32,860 nucleotides of DNA, taken from positions 1 through 32,860 of the forward strand of contig JAGLYV010000065.1 of NCBI GenBank assembly GCA_023131975.1. Direction: 5' to 3'. The stretch comes from Candidatus Krumholzibacteriia bacterium. GTDB lineage: Bacteria; Krumholzibacteriota; Krumholzibacteriia; Krumholzibacteriales; Krumholzibacteriaceae. Below the pieces are notes generated by a model that made no database searches, had not been told where the DNA came from, and saw only the letters and a program-made list of their open reading frames with translations. Shown one piece after another: positions 16,353 to 24,600 of this stretch (positions are counted from its first letter, which is position 1; every line of letters starts with the position of its first letter). A program made the translations under genes and the position numbers.

Positions 16353-17337
16353 GATTGCTCTCCCTTCCTCTATCTCCTATCGTTTCGTCTGTTCCATACA
16401 GTGGCGTATAAAGTCGGCATTTATGCTGCATGAAGCCTGTTTCGATTGCGGGCATGCTAATTCGGCTTTCATGAGCCGCTTTTGCCAAAAGCTCGTACTT
16501 TGTGTTGGGTTTGTCGAGAGCAAAGAGCCCATCTGGAACCTTTGGATCCAGCCTGAGTACTTTGTTCATCCCTAGCAGATGACTTGCCTGCTTGTATGCG
16601 CCGAGGCTTTGGCCTCGCAGGATGAGTGTTACAGCATCGTTTGCCCATGCCAGTTTCCCGCCGGAGTCTAACCCTGAAGATCGTCTAATCACTTCGTCAG
16701 AAGTGCCGAGACTAAGCACATAGATCTGGTCAAGAGATATGTTCAGCATGCTTACAGCCTCGACGATACCGACCATTGTCGGGTTATTTGCCCACACACC
16801 TCCATCGATGTGCCTAACGTGGTCAATATGGCGACTTGACGGGAAGTAGGTGGGGGCAGCACTTGTTGCAATGGCGACCTTCCAAGCTGGAACTTTCCAA
16901 TCACGCTTCAGTCGCTCATGATGTGGTGTCTTGAACAAATAGACATCATCCTCTCCCAGATTATATGAAGGGATAACGAGACGTTTAATGCTCTCTCCAA
17001 GCTTCTTGTCACCGAACACCTTGGGATCTTTAAGGGCTTTCATAAGAGCTCTCTGGGGAAACTTGCGATATGCCCAGTGTAGAAGAGAGCGCATTCCGCA
17101 TGGGTTTGACAAAATCGCAGGTCCTCTACTCACATAAAACTCCACCATCTCTTTGGGTGTCAGTCCAAGCCCCAGCCCGAGGGCGATAACACCGCCCGTG
17201 GAGGTTCCCGCAATCAAATCGAAATGGTCCGTGATTTTAACAGATAGATCTTCCTCGATCGCAGCAAGCACCGCAGCGGAGAACACTCCTTTTATTCCGC
17301 CGCCATCGAGGGAGAGAACCTGAAATCGATCGCTCAT
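16342..17337 (-). CDS. capV: CapV-type patatin-like phospholipase (CBASS effector)
   Basis: This 331-aa patatin-fold lipase is the likely killing effector of the CBASS cassette. It has the oxyanion loop Gly-Gly-Gly-Ile-Lys-Gly (12-17), the nucleophile motif Gly-Thr-Ser-Thr-Gly (Ser46), and Asp178-Gly-Gly completing the Ser/Asp dyad. In characterised systems a cyclic dinucleotide from the cyclase switches on CapV, which degrades the inner-membrane phospholipids and aborts infection. There is no signal peptide, consistent with cytoplasmic action. The start overlaps the hsdS stop by 4 bp (ATGA, 17334-17337) with GAAGGTG just before, so its translation is tied to that of the R-M specificity subunit. 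A generic patatin call is possible, but the neighbouring cyclase makes CapV the best fit. Confidence 0.92.
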   Translation of the reverse strand: MSDRFQVLSLDGGGIKGVFSAAVLAAIEEDLSVKITDHFDLIAGTSTGGVIALGLGLGLTPKEMVEFYVSRGPAILSNPCGMRSLLHWAYRKFPQRALMKALKDPKVFGDKKLGESIKRLVIPSYNLGEDDVYLFKTPHHERLKRDWKVPAWKVAIATSAAPTYFPSSRHIDHVRHIDGGVWANNPTMVGIVEAVSMLNISLDQIYVLSLGTSDEVIRRSSGLDSGGKLAWANDAVTLILRGQSLGAYKQASHLLGMNKVLRLDPKVPDGLFALDKPNTKYELLAKAAHESRISMPAIETGFMQHKCRLYTPLYGTDETIGDRGRESNHGN

Positions 17338-18440
17338 GCATGCACCTTCTTCATCTCAATATCCAGATCCACAACAAGGATATCTCTGGTCATCAGCTTG
17401 TTCAGTGTCATCTTGAAGAGATCTCGCAGGGTGACTCTCTTGGATTCGTGAAGCGCCAAGTCTGTATCTATAACAGCAAGGGTTCTAGCTATTTCTTTTT
17501 GTTCCGTTTCATGAGGTACTTTAATGGAGTCTCTGTGGACCAAGTTGCGATTGAGAGTGGGAACACCTGTGCCTGTTGCATATTTCCTAAAGTTGAACCA
17601 TTCAAAGAAATAATGGACGAAGAGCGGGAAATTGCCGTGAAAATCACACACATAGAGGCTGGTGTTAAGAGGCCAAAAATCTTGTTCGACATAATGGGAG
17701 ATACCAATTGATCCACTACGACCAGTTACAACACCGGGACCAGTAATCTTTGCTTCATTGTGATGTCCCGTAATGCCGTTGGAACCAATAATTGGTACTG
17801 CTCCTTCCGTTCTTGCATGAACAGGAAGATCATATCCTCTGTGCAGTGTCGCAAAATCCACAAACGTAGTAGTATTCCAATTTTCGCTATGGAGGCCATG
17901 GCTGAATAAATGCTGCATAGTGGATTTCTTGAGATCGCGAAGCGACAGGATGATTTTCTTTTGTGTTTCAATTGCCTGCTGCATCTTCAGCAAAACAGCT
18001 GCAATTATCTTTTGTTCGGAAGGAGTAAGGTGATTTGTCTCGAAGACCTTGATTCCAGACCATGATGTTCTTGGGTGGTTGACTCCATGAGTGGTTTGTT
18101 TCGCATGCTCAATGAACCTATCGGCGTGGAGGATTCCACACAAGTACCACGATGGTACTTTGCACGGCTTTAGCACAAGGATATCTGTTGAGCAGATGCC
18201 TTCACATTCGGCCACAGCCGCCTTGTCGAGGTAGGGACGCAATTTTCCGAAAAGCACGTCGCCGGTATAGAATCGGGTTTTTGCGCTCCGGACAGCTGAG
18301 GGATTTCCATGCCGCGACAAGGAAAAGAGACCAGAATCAATGTGCTCCAAGCCGACATAAACTACACCGGTGAAGTCTTGTGGTAAACACGTTTCTCGTC
18401 GCAATTCACAAATGTCGCTTAGTTGATTGTGTGCTGTCAT
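17334..18440 (-). CDS. hsdS: Type I R-M specificity subunit S
   Basis: This 368-aa HsdS sets the DNA target of the methylase and restriction complexes. The first target recognition domain covers about residues 1-150 (Tyr-Val-Gly-Leu-Glu-His-Ile and Leu-Phe-Gly-Lys-Leu-Arg-Pro-Tyr-Leu-Asp are typical). A helical spacer follows (Pro-Ser-Glu-Gln-Lys-Ile-Ile-Ala, about 150-190), then a second recognition domain (Gly-Arg-Ser-Gly-Ser-Ile-Gly) and a second helical repeat (Thr-Glu-Gln-Lys-Glu-Ile-Ala). It is somewhat shorter than many HsdS proteins (about 400-450 aa) and begins almost directly in the recognition domain, but both halves are present. The start overlaps the yhcG stop (ATGA, 18437-18440), and its own stop overlaps capV. 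Confidence 0.92.
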   Translation of the reverse strand: MTAHNQLSDICELRRETCLPQDFTGVVYVGLEHIDSGLFSLSRHGNPSAVRSAKTRFYTGDVLFGKLRPYLDKAAVAECEGICSTDILVLKPCKVPSWYLCGILHADRFIEHAKQTTHGVNHPRTSWSGIKVFETNHLTPSEQKIIAAVLLKMQQAIETQKKIILSLRDLKKSTMQHLFSHGLHSENWNTTTFVDFATLHRGYDLPVHARTEGAVPIIGSNGITGHHNEAKITGPGVVTGRSGSIGISHYVEQDFWPLNTSLYVCDFHGNFPLFVHYFFEWFNFRKYATGTGVPTLNRNLVHRDSIKVPHETEQKEIARTLAVIDTDLALHESKRVTLRDLFKMTLNKLMTRDILVVDLDIEMKKVHA

Positions 18441-19594
18441 TGCTTTCTTCCCTCCAACATCTTTCTTGTCCGTTTTAATTCATCCGCAATCAGTTTCTCA
18501 TCCGGCAATATTGTGCGGTATTCAGCGGCAAGCACTTTGTTGGGAAGTCCATCTAAGGCATATTTAGCCAGAGCTTGGTCTTTATGAGCACACAGGATTA
18601 ACCCAACAGGAGGATTTTCATCTGGATGTGTCCAGTGTTCGCGCGCGTAGTTCAGATACATGTGCATTTGTCCAGCATCGGCGTGTGTGAACTTGCCGCG
18701 CTTGAGATCAATCACTATGAGGCATCTCAGTCGGCGATGGAAAAAGATCAGATCTACACGATACCACTCATCGCCTATACGTAATCGCTTCTGACGACCA
18801 ACAAAGGTGAAATTCCCTCCGAGTTCAAGAAGGAAATGCTCAAGGTGCAGAATCAGAGCTTCTTCCAGATCGTTTTCGGAGTACTCATCTCTCAAGCCAA
18901 GAAATTCCAGTATATAGGGGTCTTTGATCTGTTCTTCTGGAGAGACAGTGTCCCCCGGCTTTGATTTTGCGCCTTTTGCCAGCATTGCAGCCTTATTTTT
19001 TGAAAGGGCGGTGCGTTCGTAGAACTGGGACTCGATTTGTCGGTTAAGTTGTCGTACAGACCAGCCGCCACGCAGGGCTTCTTCTTCATAGAATGCACGG
19101 GCCAGCCTGCTTTTCAGGGAAAGGAGTCGAACGTAGGCAGACCAGGGCAGTGGGAATCGGTGGGCAAGTTCAGGCAGGCTGAATTTCATCGATGGTTTCT
19201 GCAATTTCCGAGATGGTGCCTCGGATTTTTGCTTGCCCAATTTGCCAGACACTGTCTGGCAAATCTCTAAGGGGGGATATTTAAGATAAAATTGTCGCAT
19301 CTGTTGGAGGTTCTGGCGTGAAAAACCCCGGCCGAACTTCACCGTCAAATCGACAGACAGCTGTTTGAGAAGGGATTTGCCGTAACTTGCCCTGCTTTGT
19401 CCAGACTGCTCGTTTTCTACAATTCTACGGCCCATTTCCCAGTAAGTGGCTGTGATGATTGTATTTATTGTGCGAGCTGAGGTCCGTCTTGCTTCCTTAA
19501 TGACGGATACTAAACCGGAAAGAAGGTTGTCATAGCCGTGAACAGTTTCGGTATTGCCACTTTTTTTCCTGATTGTTTTCACTTTCGCTGTCAC
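18437..19594 (-). CDS. YhcG/DUF1016 family PD-(D/E)XK nuclease
   Basis: This 385-aa protein has the two-part layout of the YhcG (DUF1016) family. An N-terminal helical region (Thr-Tyr-Trp-Glu-Met-Gly-Arg-Arg-Ile and Phe-Ser-Arg-Gln-Asn-Leu) is followed by a nuclease fold with Glu-Trp-Tyr-Arg-Val-Asp281-Leu-Ile-Phe-Phe-His and Val-Ile-Asp296-Leu-Lys298, a D...(D/E)xK core. Members are scattered in restriction and other defence loci, and many type I operons carry one between hsdM and hsdS. Whether it cuts DNA here is unknown, although the catalytic residues look complete. ATGA overlaps with hsdM upstream and hsdS downstream show that it is translated as part of the operon. A low-conservation linker (about residues 112-136) separates the two parts of the N-terminal region. 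Confidence 0.9.
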   Translation of the reverse strand: MTAKVKTIRKKSGNTETVHGYDNLLSGLVSVIKEARRTSARTINTIITATYWEMGRRIVENEQSGQSRASYGKSLLKQLSVDLTVKFGRGFSRQNLQQMRQFYLKYPPLEICQTVSGKLGKQKSEAPSRKLQKPSMKFSLPELAHRFPLPWSAYVRLLSLKSRLARAFYEEEALRGGWSVRQLNRQIESQFYERTALSKNKAAMLAKGAKSKPGDTVSPEEQIKDPYILEFLGLRDEYSENDLEEALILHLEHFLLELGGNFTFVGRQKRLRIGDEWYRVDLIFFHRRLRCLIVIDLKRGKFTHADAGQMHMYLNYAREHWTHPDENPPVGLILCAHKDQALAKYALDGLPNKVLAAEYRTILPDEKLIADELKRTRKMLEGRKQ

Positions 19595-21402
19595 TTGAAC
19601 CCCATCTGCGTAAAAATCTTCTTCAGGGCGGCATCGATTTTCTTTGCCCTTTTCTCTAATTCCTTAAGCTCCTTCAGAACCTCTGGGATTGGTCTGTATT
19701 CTTCCTGTTCGCTCGTATCTACGTAGCGGGAAGGAGACAGGTTATAATCATTCTCAACAGCTTCTTCGCTGGTTATAACTTTTACGAATCGTTCGACATC
19801 CTGCCCTTTGATGAATGCCTGGGCAATTTTTTTGATGCTATCGTCCGGAATGTAGTTTTTGGGTCGGCCCTTCTTGAATTCCTGGTTTGCATTGATAAGT
19901 ACAATTTTCCCCTGACGCTGAGGTAACTTGTTCCGATTGAGCAGGACTATGATCCCGGCAGCAGTCGTATTGTAGAAGAGGTTGTCGGGCAGTAGAACGA
20001 CGCCTTCGACCAGGTCATGCTCGACAAACCATTTGCGGATGGTGTTTTCCCTGTCTTCATTTCGACTGCCACTACCTCGTGTGACGGCTCCCGTGTCGAA
20101 AACAACTGCGGCCCTGCCGTTGGGTCTGAGGGAAGTTAATGTGTGCTGCAGCCATGCCCAGTCGGCCTTGCCTGACGTGATGCCTCCATGTTCTTCAAAC
20201 CGCCTAAACTCATCATTCTCGTAGATAGACATGTCGAATGGTTGATTCCACATTGGATTGGCAACGATGATATCAAAACTCCGGAGACTTCCGTCTTTCT
20301 CCCGGAATTTGGGGTTGGTCATGGAATTGCCGCGTACAATTTCACCTTCCATGTCGTGAATGACCATGTTCATCCGGGCAATGGCATAGCTCGATCCGGT
20401 CAATTCCTGGCCATAGAGTTTGAGAGGGCGGCTGACCTTGAGTTCTCGCTCCATGAGTGCAAGCTCACATTTGATAAGCAGCCCGGCAGATCCACACGCA
20501 TAATCGTAAATTTCCTCTCCTTGGGCAGGACGTACCATGTGAGCCATGATCCATCCAACTTCAGTGGGAGTGAAGAACTCTCCAGCGCTCTGGCCCTGTC
20601 CTTCTGCGAACTTCCGTAACAGGTACTCATAACATCGACCCAGAAAATCCGGTTCGACATCGTACAGGCCGAGGCGGTAACGGGAGTCGGATAAGGTTTC
20701 GATGATGCCAGCCAGAGCGGAATCGCTGATTTCTCTTTCCCCGTTGCGCGTTTCGTTGAAATCGACGATGTCGATAACACCGCTTAAATCTTTACTCCTG
20801 TCGCCCGCGTTGGCTTTGACAATAGTGCGCATCGTCGTTGTGAGCTGTTCACCCAGTGATTTTGGCTTTCGGTTCTGAGGCCAATTGAATTGCTCGCGAC
20901 CACTGACAACGGTCCAACGAGCCTCGGGGGGTAGGTAAAATCGAACGAGACTCGGATCGGCTTCAATGATTGAAAGCGCTATCTCCTGATCGCCGTAGGT
21001 TTCCGATAGCCGTTCTATTTCATCCTCAAAAACATCGGACAGGCGCTTGATAAAGACCAATGGCAGGATGTAATCTTTAAATTTCGGGGCATCCTTTTCA
21101 CCTCTTATTGAGCAGGCCGCGCTCCAGAGCATTTGTTCCATAGATTTTGAAGTGAGCAGGTCTTCCTTTGATGCCCACCGACGTTTTCGGCCTTTTCTGG
21201 ATCCTTTGATCTCCCCGGAGTCAACCTGAGACATTAACTTTGAGATCGCCTGTTTGGCCTTGCCTCGCGGGACACTTCGGTCATTTTCCCATCGATTGAG
21301 AGTTGAAAAAGCTACGCCAAGTTTAGCAGCAAGATCTTCCTGGCTAAGGCCAAGTCTGGTTCTGAGTTGTTTCAAAATGTCTGGTATTTCTCTGTTGTCC
21401 AT
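19591..21402 (-). CDS. hsdM: Type I DNA methyltransferase subunit M with N-terminal XRE HTH
   Basis: This 603-aa HsdM methylates adenine at the target chosen by HsdS. Residues about 10-60 form a Cro/C1-type helix-turn-helix (Leu-Gly-Leu-Ser-Gln-Glu-Asp-Leu-Ala ... Thr-Leu-Asn-Arg-Trp-Glu-Asn), which most HsdM proteins lack. The N-terminal HsdM helical domain follows at about 85-240. The Rossmann core has Gly-Glu-Phe-Phe-Thr-Pro (274-279), Asp300-Tyr-Ala-Cys-Gly-Ser-Ala-Gly as motif I, and Asn382-Pro-Met-Trp as motif IV, a variant of the usual NPPF/Y. A coiled-coil tail (about 570-595) should contact HsdS. It is the first gene of the defence operon, with GGAGG at 21413-21409 six bases before the ATG. 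A palindrome overlaps its promoter, so the HTH probably represses its own operon; this is inference. Confidence 0.94.
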   Translation of the reverse strand: MDNREIPDILKQLRTRLGLSQEDLAAKLGVAFSTLNRWENDRSVPRGKAKQAISKLMSQVDSGEIKGSRKGRKRRWASKEDLLTSKSMEQMLWSAACSIRGEKDAPKFKDYILPLVFIKRLSDVFEDEIERLSETYGDQEIALSIIEADPSLVRFYLPPEARWTVVSGREQFNWPQNRKPKSLGEQLTTTMRTIVKANAGDRSKDLSGVIDIVDFNETRNGEREISDSALAGIIETLSDSRYRLGLYDVEPDFLGRCYEYLLRKFAEGQGQSAGEFFTPTEVGWIMAHMVRPAQGEEIYDYACGSAGLLIKCELALMERELKVSRPLKLYGQELTGSSYAIARMNMVIHDMEGEIVRGNSMTNPKFREKDGSLRSFDIIVANPMWNQPFDMSIYENDEFRRFEEHGGITSGKADWAWLQHTLTSLRPNGRAAVVFDTGAVTRGSGSRNEDRENTIRKWFVEHDLVEGVVLLPDNLFYNTTAAGIIVLLNRNKLPQRQGKIVLINANQEFKKGRPKNYIPDDSIKKIAQAFIKGQDVERFVKVITSEEAVENDYNLSPSRYVDTSEQEEYRPIPEVLKELKELEKRAKKIDAALKKIFTQMGFK

Positions 21403-21429
21403 ATTCAGCCTCCATAAATAACGATTAAT

Positions 21430-21446
21430 GCTATAGTGTTTATAGC
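21430..21446. promoter_or_regulatory. Candidate operator: palindrome over the -10 box of the defence promoter
   Basis: GCTATA at 21430-21435 and TATAGC at 21441-21446 are perfect inverted repeats with a 5-bp spacer. The site covers the predicted -10 hexamer and start region, where a dimeric Cro/C1-like repressor would block RNA polymerase. The obvious candidate ligand is the HTH fused to HsdM, encoded immediately downstream. Confidence 0.6.
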
Positions 21447-21467
21447 GTAGTTTAAGCTTGATGTCAA
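21439..21467 (-). promoter_or_regulatory. Sigma70-type promoter of the defence operon
   Basis: Read on the minus strand, a perfect TTGACA (21467-21462), a 17-bp spacer and TATAAA (21444-21439) form a near-consensus promoter. It would start transcription about 30 bp before the hsdM ATG. It is the only convincing promoter seen for the eight overlapping or closely spaced genes downstream. Confidence 0.8.
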
Positions 21468-21468
21468 G
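21457..21468. promoter_or_regulatory. Second small inverted repeat over the -35 box
   Basis: CTTGA at 21457-21461 and TCAAG at 21464-21468 are inverted with a 2-bp gap and include most of the -35 hexamer. It could be a second half of a two-site operator, although its sequence differs from the first palindrome. Chance symmetry cannot be excluded. Confidence 0.35.
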
Positions 21469-21542
21469 TATAATTACTAATTATTTCTATTATTATTAGT
21501 AGTGCGGTTCTGTCTGGATCGGCAGAATCAGCAGATCAAAAA

Positions 21543-21571
21543 AAAGGCCCCTCCATGAGTGAGGGGCCTTT
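21543..21571 (-). terminator. Rho-independent terminator of the tricorn gene
   Basis: AAAGGCCCCTC (21543-21553) and GAGGGGCCTTT (21561-21571) form a perfect 11-bp stem with a 7-base loop. On the minus strand the stem runs into a T-tract. It lies downstream of the tricorn stop and upstream of the defence promoter, so it insulates the defence operon from read-through. Confidence 0.9.
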
Positions 21572-21652
21572 CTCCGCGGGCTTCCGCTGCTGCTCAGCAC
21601 GGAACCCTTGTAGCGCAGACGATCCTGCTGCTTATCTTATAGTGCCCTGAGC

Positions 21653-24600
21653 TTAACTCCTGTCAGGATCCTTTGGCGTCGAAGGATATTTCTTCGACGG
21701 AGGATCTTTCTTTATCTGTTCCATCAGATATTCCACTGCTTTTTCGAGCTGCGGATCATGACCGTCGATCACCAGGTCGGGCCTGTTGTCGACTTCGATA
21801 TCGGGAGCGACACCGATCCTCTCGACATCCCATTCGCCGTCCATGTTGATGAATCCGATCGAGGGCATCGAGATGCGTCCACCGTCAAGCAGTGGGATGC
21901 TCCGGTCGTATCCGACGAGGCCGCCCCATGTCTTCATTCCTACCAAGGGACCGAGGCCCGCCTGCTTGAAGTAGTAGGGGAAGGCGTCTCCGCCTGAACC
22001 GGCATATCCGTTGATGATACATGCCAGGTGACCCTTGACCGCGGTGGGTGGGATCTCCAGCGGTTTGCGGTCGCGGCGTTTGAATGTGTTTGTCATCTTC
22101 TGGCCGAGCTTGTTGATAAAGAAATTGGGGATCCAGCCGCCGCTGTTGTAGCGTACGTCGACGACGATCCCGTCCATGCCGGCCTGCGGGTAGAAGTATT
22201 TGCCGAACTCCATCAGGCCATTGACGGCAGTGTCGGGTACATGGAGATAGCCGATCTTTCCGCCGCTGGCCTTGAGGACCTTCTGCCTGTTCGACTCTAT
22301 CCAGTCGGCATAACGCAGGTTGGTGTCGTTGCGCAGAGGCTCGATAGTGTATTCTTTCGCGTCCTCATCCGAGGCGTCCTTGCCGACCTTGATCACGATC
22401 TGGTGGCCCGCGGTATTTTCGAGCAACTCGTGAACGTTCGTTGGATAGACAAGCTCCCTGCCGTTGATCTCAAGCAGGTAATCGCCTTCAGCCACATCGA
22501 TCCCGGCCTGGGTCAGAGGTGCCTGGAACCGGCCGTCCCAGTTCCTTCCGGTGTAGATCTTTGAGAATCTATATAGCTTGCTCTTTTTGTCGATCTCGAA
22601 ATCACATCCGAGATATCCGCCACCCATGAATGGATTTCTCGGCCCGGGAGCCATTCCGCCGCCTATGTAGGCGTGACCTACGTTTAGCTCACCCTGGAGC
22701 TCTCCGAGGACATAGTTGAGGTCGCCCCTGCTGGAAAGGTATGGCAGAAAGACTTCATAGCGTTTCCTGATCTTTTTCCAGTCGATACCGTGCATGTTTT
22801 CGACGTAGAAGAAGTCGCGTTCGAGCCTCCATGCTTCATAGAAGATCTGGCGCCATTCGGCCGCCGGATCGGTCTTGACCATGAGGGTAGTGTTGAGACT
22901 GCCGTCGCCGATGTTCTTGCCGGCAGCAATGTCGATGATGCCGAATTTTCCGCCGGGCCCCGCATACAGGATCTTGTTTCCCGAGGAAGATATCGCCCAT
23001 TCGTTGATACCCGCGATGATCGTTTTTTCCTCGCGCTCTTTCAGATCGAAGTATTTCAGCGCTCCGCCTTTGGCGCCGGCATCGGTAAAGGAGATCACGC
23101 TGGCGTTCGGAGGAAACTCTCCGTAGATGACCTTGCCGGATACGGCAGTAAGTCCGCCGAAGTTACCTGATCCGATCGGGAGGGATATGGTGCGGGATTC
23201 AAGTCCGGCGATATCGATCTCAAGTTCTTTATCCTCTTCTTTTTCTTCGTCATTCTTTTCATCTTTTTTGTCGTCATCTTTATCCGCTTTGTCCTTGTCT
23301 CCGTTTTCCTTTTCCTCCTCCTTCACTTCGATCTCGTCACTCTCCGGAGCGAGAGGGGAGGGAGTGTCGGCCTTCAGTGTCGTGACGCAGACTGTTGTCG
23401 GTGAGACGAACTCCCATCCCGATTCGAAATTCCTGAACTGGATGTTGATAGTGCGGTCGGTCAGGAAATAGAGATATTTTCCGTCAGGATCGAATGAGGG
23501 AGAATAATCGTTGTACAGATCGCTCGTTGCCTGGGACTTTTCGTCCTTCGCCAGGTTGTAGAGATATATCGACGAGAAGTTGTTATCGCCTGTCTTCGAA
23601 TAGGTGATCCACTTGCTGTCGGCTGACCATGCGAAATCGCGCAGATCGCCGTATTCGTTCCGGTCGATCTTTGTGATCTTCTTTGATTCGACATCGAGGC
23701 GGTAGAGCCAGCCCAACTGGTCGTAGAAGGCGATATGCTTGCTGTCAGGCGACCAGAGCATGGCAAGAGGGAAATTCTTTCCGATCTTCGTGATCTGCTC
23801 CTCTTCTCCTGTCCCGTCGGGTTTTGTCAGATAGAGCTCGTATTCTCCGGTCCGGTCGGAGAAGTAGGCGACCCAATTGCCGTCCGGTGAAAACGCGGGG
23901 CTGCGTTCGCGGATTCCCGGAGTCTTCGTAAGGTTGCGTACCTCTCCTTTTTTGGCCGGAACCGTAAAGATGTCACCCCTCGCGCCGAATACGGCACGCT
24001 TGCCTGTTGATGAGAGATCGAAGCTGTTGATGAGGGTGCCCGCGTTTATGTAGGCCTCTCTTTTCAGGTTGTGCTCAGAGGGGACGTTTATAGTGAGCCT
24101 GGTCGTTTTTTCGGTCTTCAGGTCGAGGACATACAGGTAGCCGGCGTTCTCGTAGATGATACGGTCGTCGCCGAGGCTTGGCCATTTGACGTCGTATTCA
24201 CTGTGGTCGGTGACCTTGTGTACCTGTTTCGTGTGAAGATCGTAGCAGAAGATATTCATCGTGTAGTCGCGGTCCGATATAAAATATACGACATCGCCAT
24301 ACCACATCGGAAAGGCGTCGGTGCCTTCGTAATCGGTGAGTTTCTCGGCCTTGTTTTTCTTGAAGTCGTATGTCCATATATTCTGTTCCATGCCGCCACG
24401 GTATCGTTTCCAGGTGCGGAACTCACGGGCGATCCGGTTGTATGCGATCTTGTCGCCATCGGGGGAGTAGCTTGTAAGCTCTCCCTCGAAGAGTGGCAGG
24501 ACTTCCGGGTACCCGCCGTTCGAGTCTATCGTATAGAGCCTGTCGTATCTTGGCCCCGGGTTGGTCCTGGCGTCCTTGTTGCTTCTGAAAAGGACCTTTT

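Noticed and set aside
21475-21501. TACTAAT/ATTAGTA inverted repeat upstream of the defence promoter
   Set aside because: Arms of 7 bp are seen, but the stretch is so AT-rich that chance symmetry is likely; it may only be an UP-like element.
11203-21540. Retron, toxin-antitoxin, BREX or CRISPR components around the defence genes
   Set aside because: Looked for and not found; all frames of the island are explained by the R-M, CBASS, YhcG and YgjP-like genes.
22028-22564. 178-aa plus-strand frame and further frames opposite the tricorn gene
   Set aside because: Shadows of the tricorn coding sequence.
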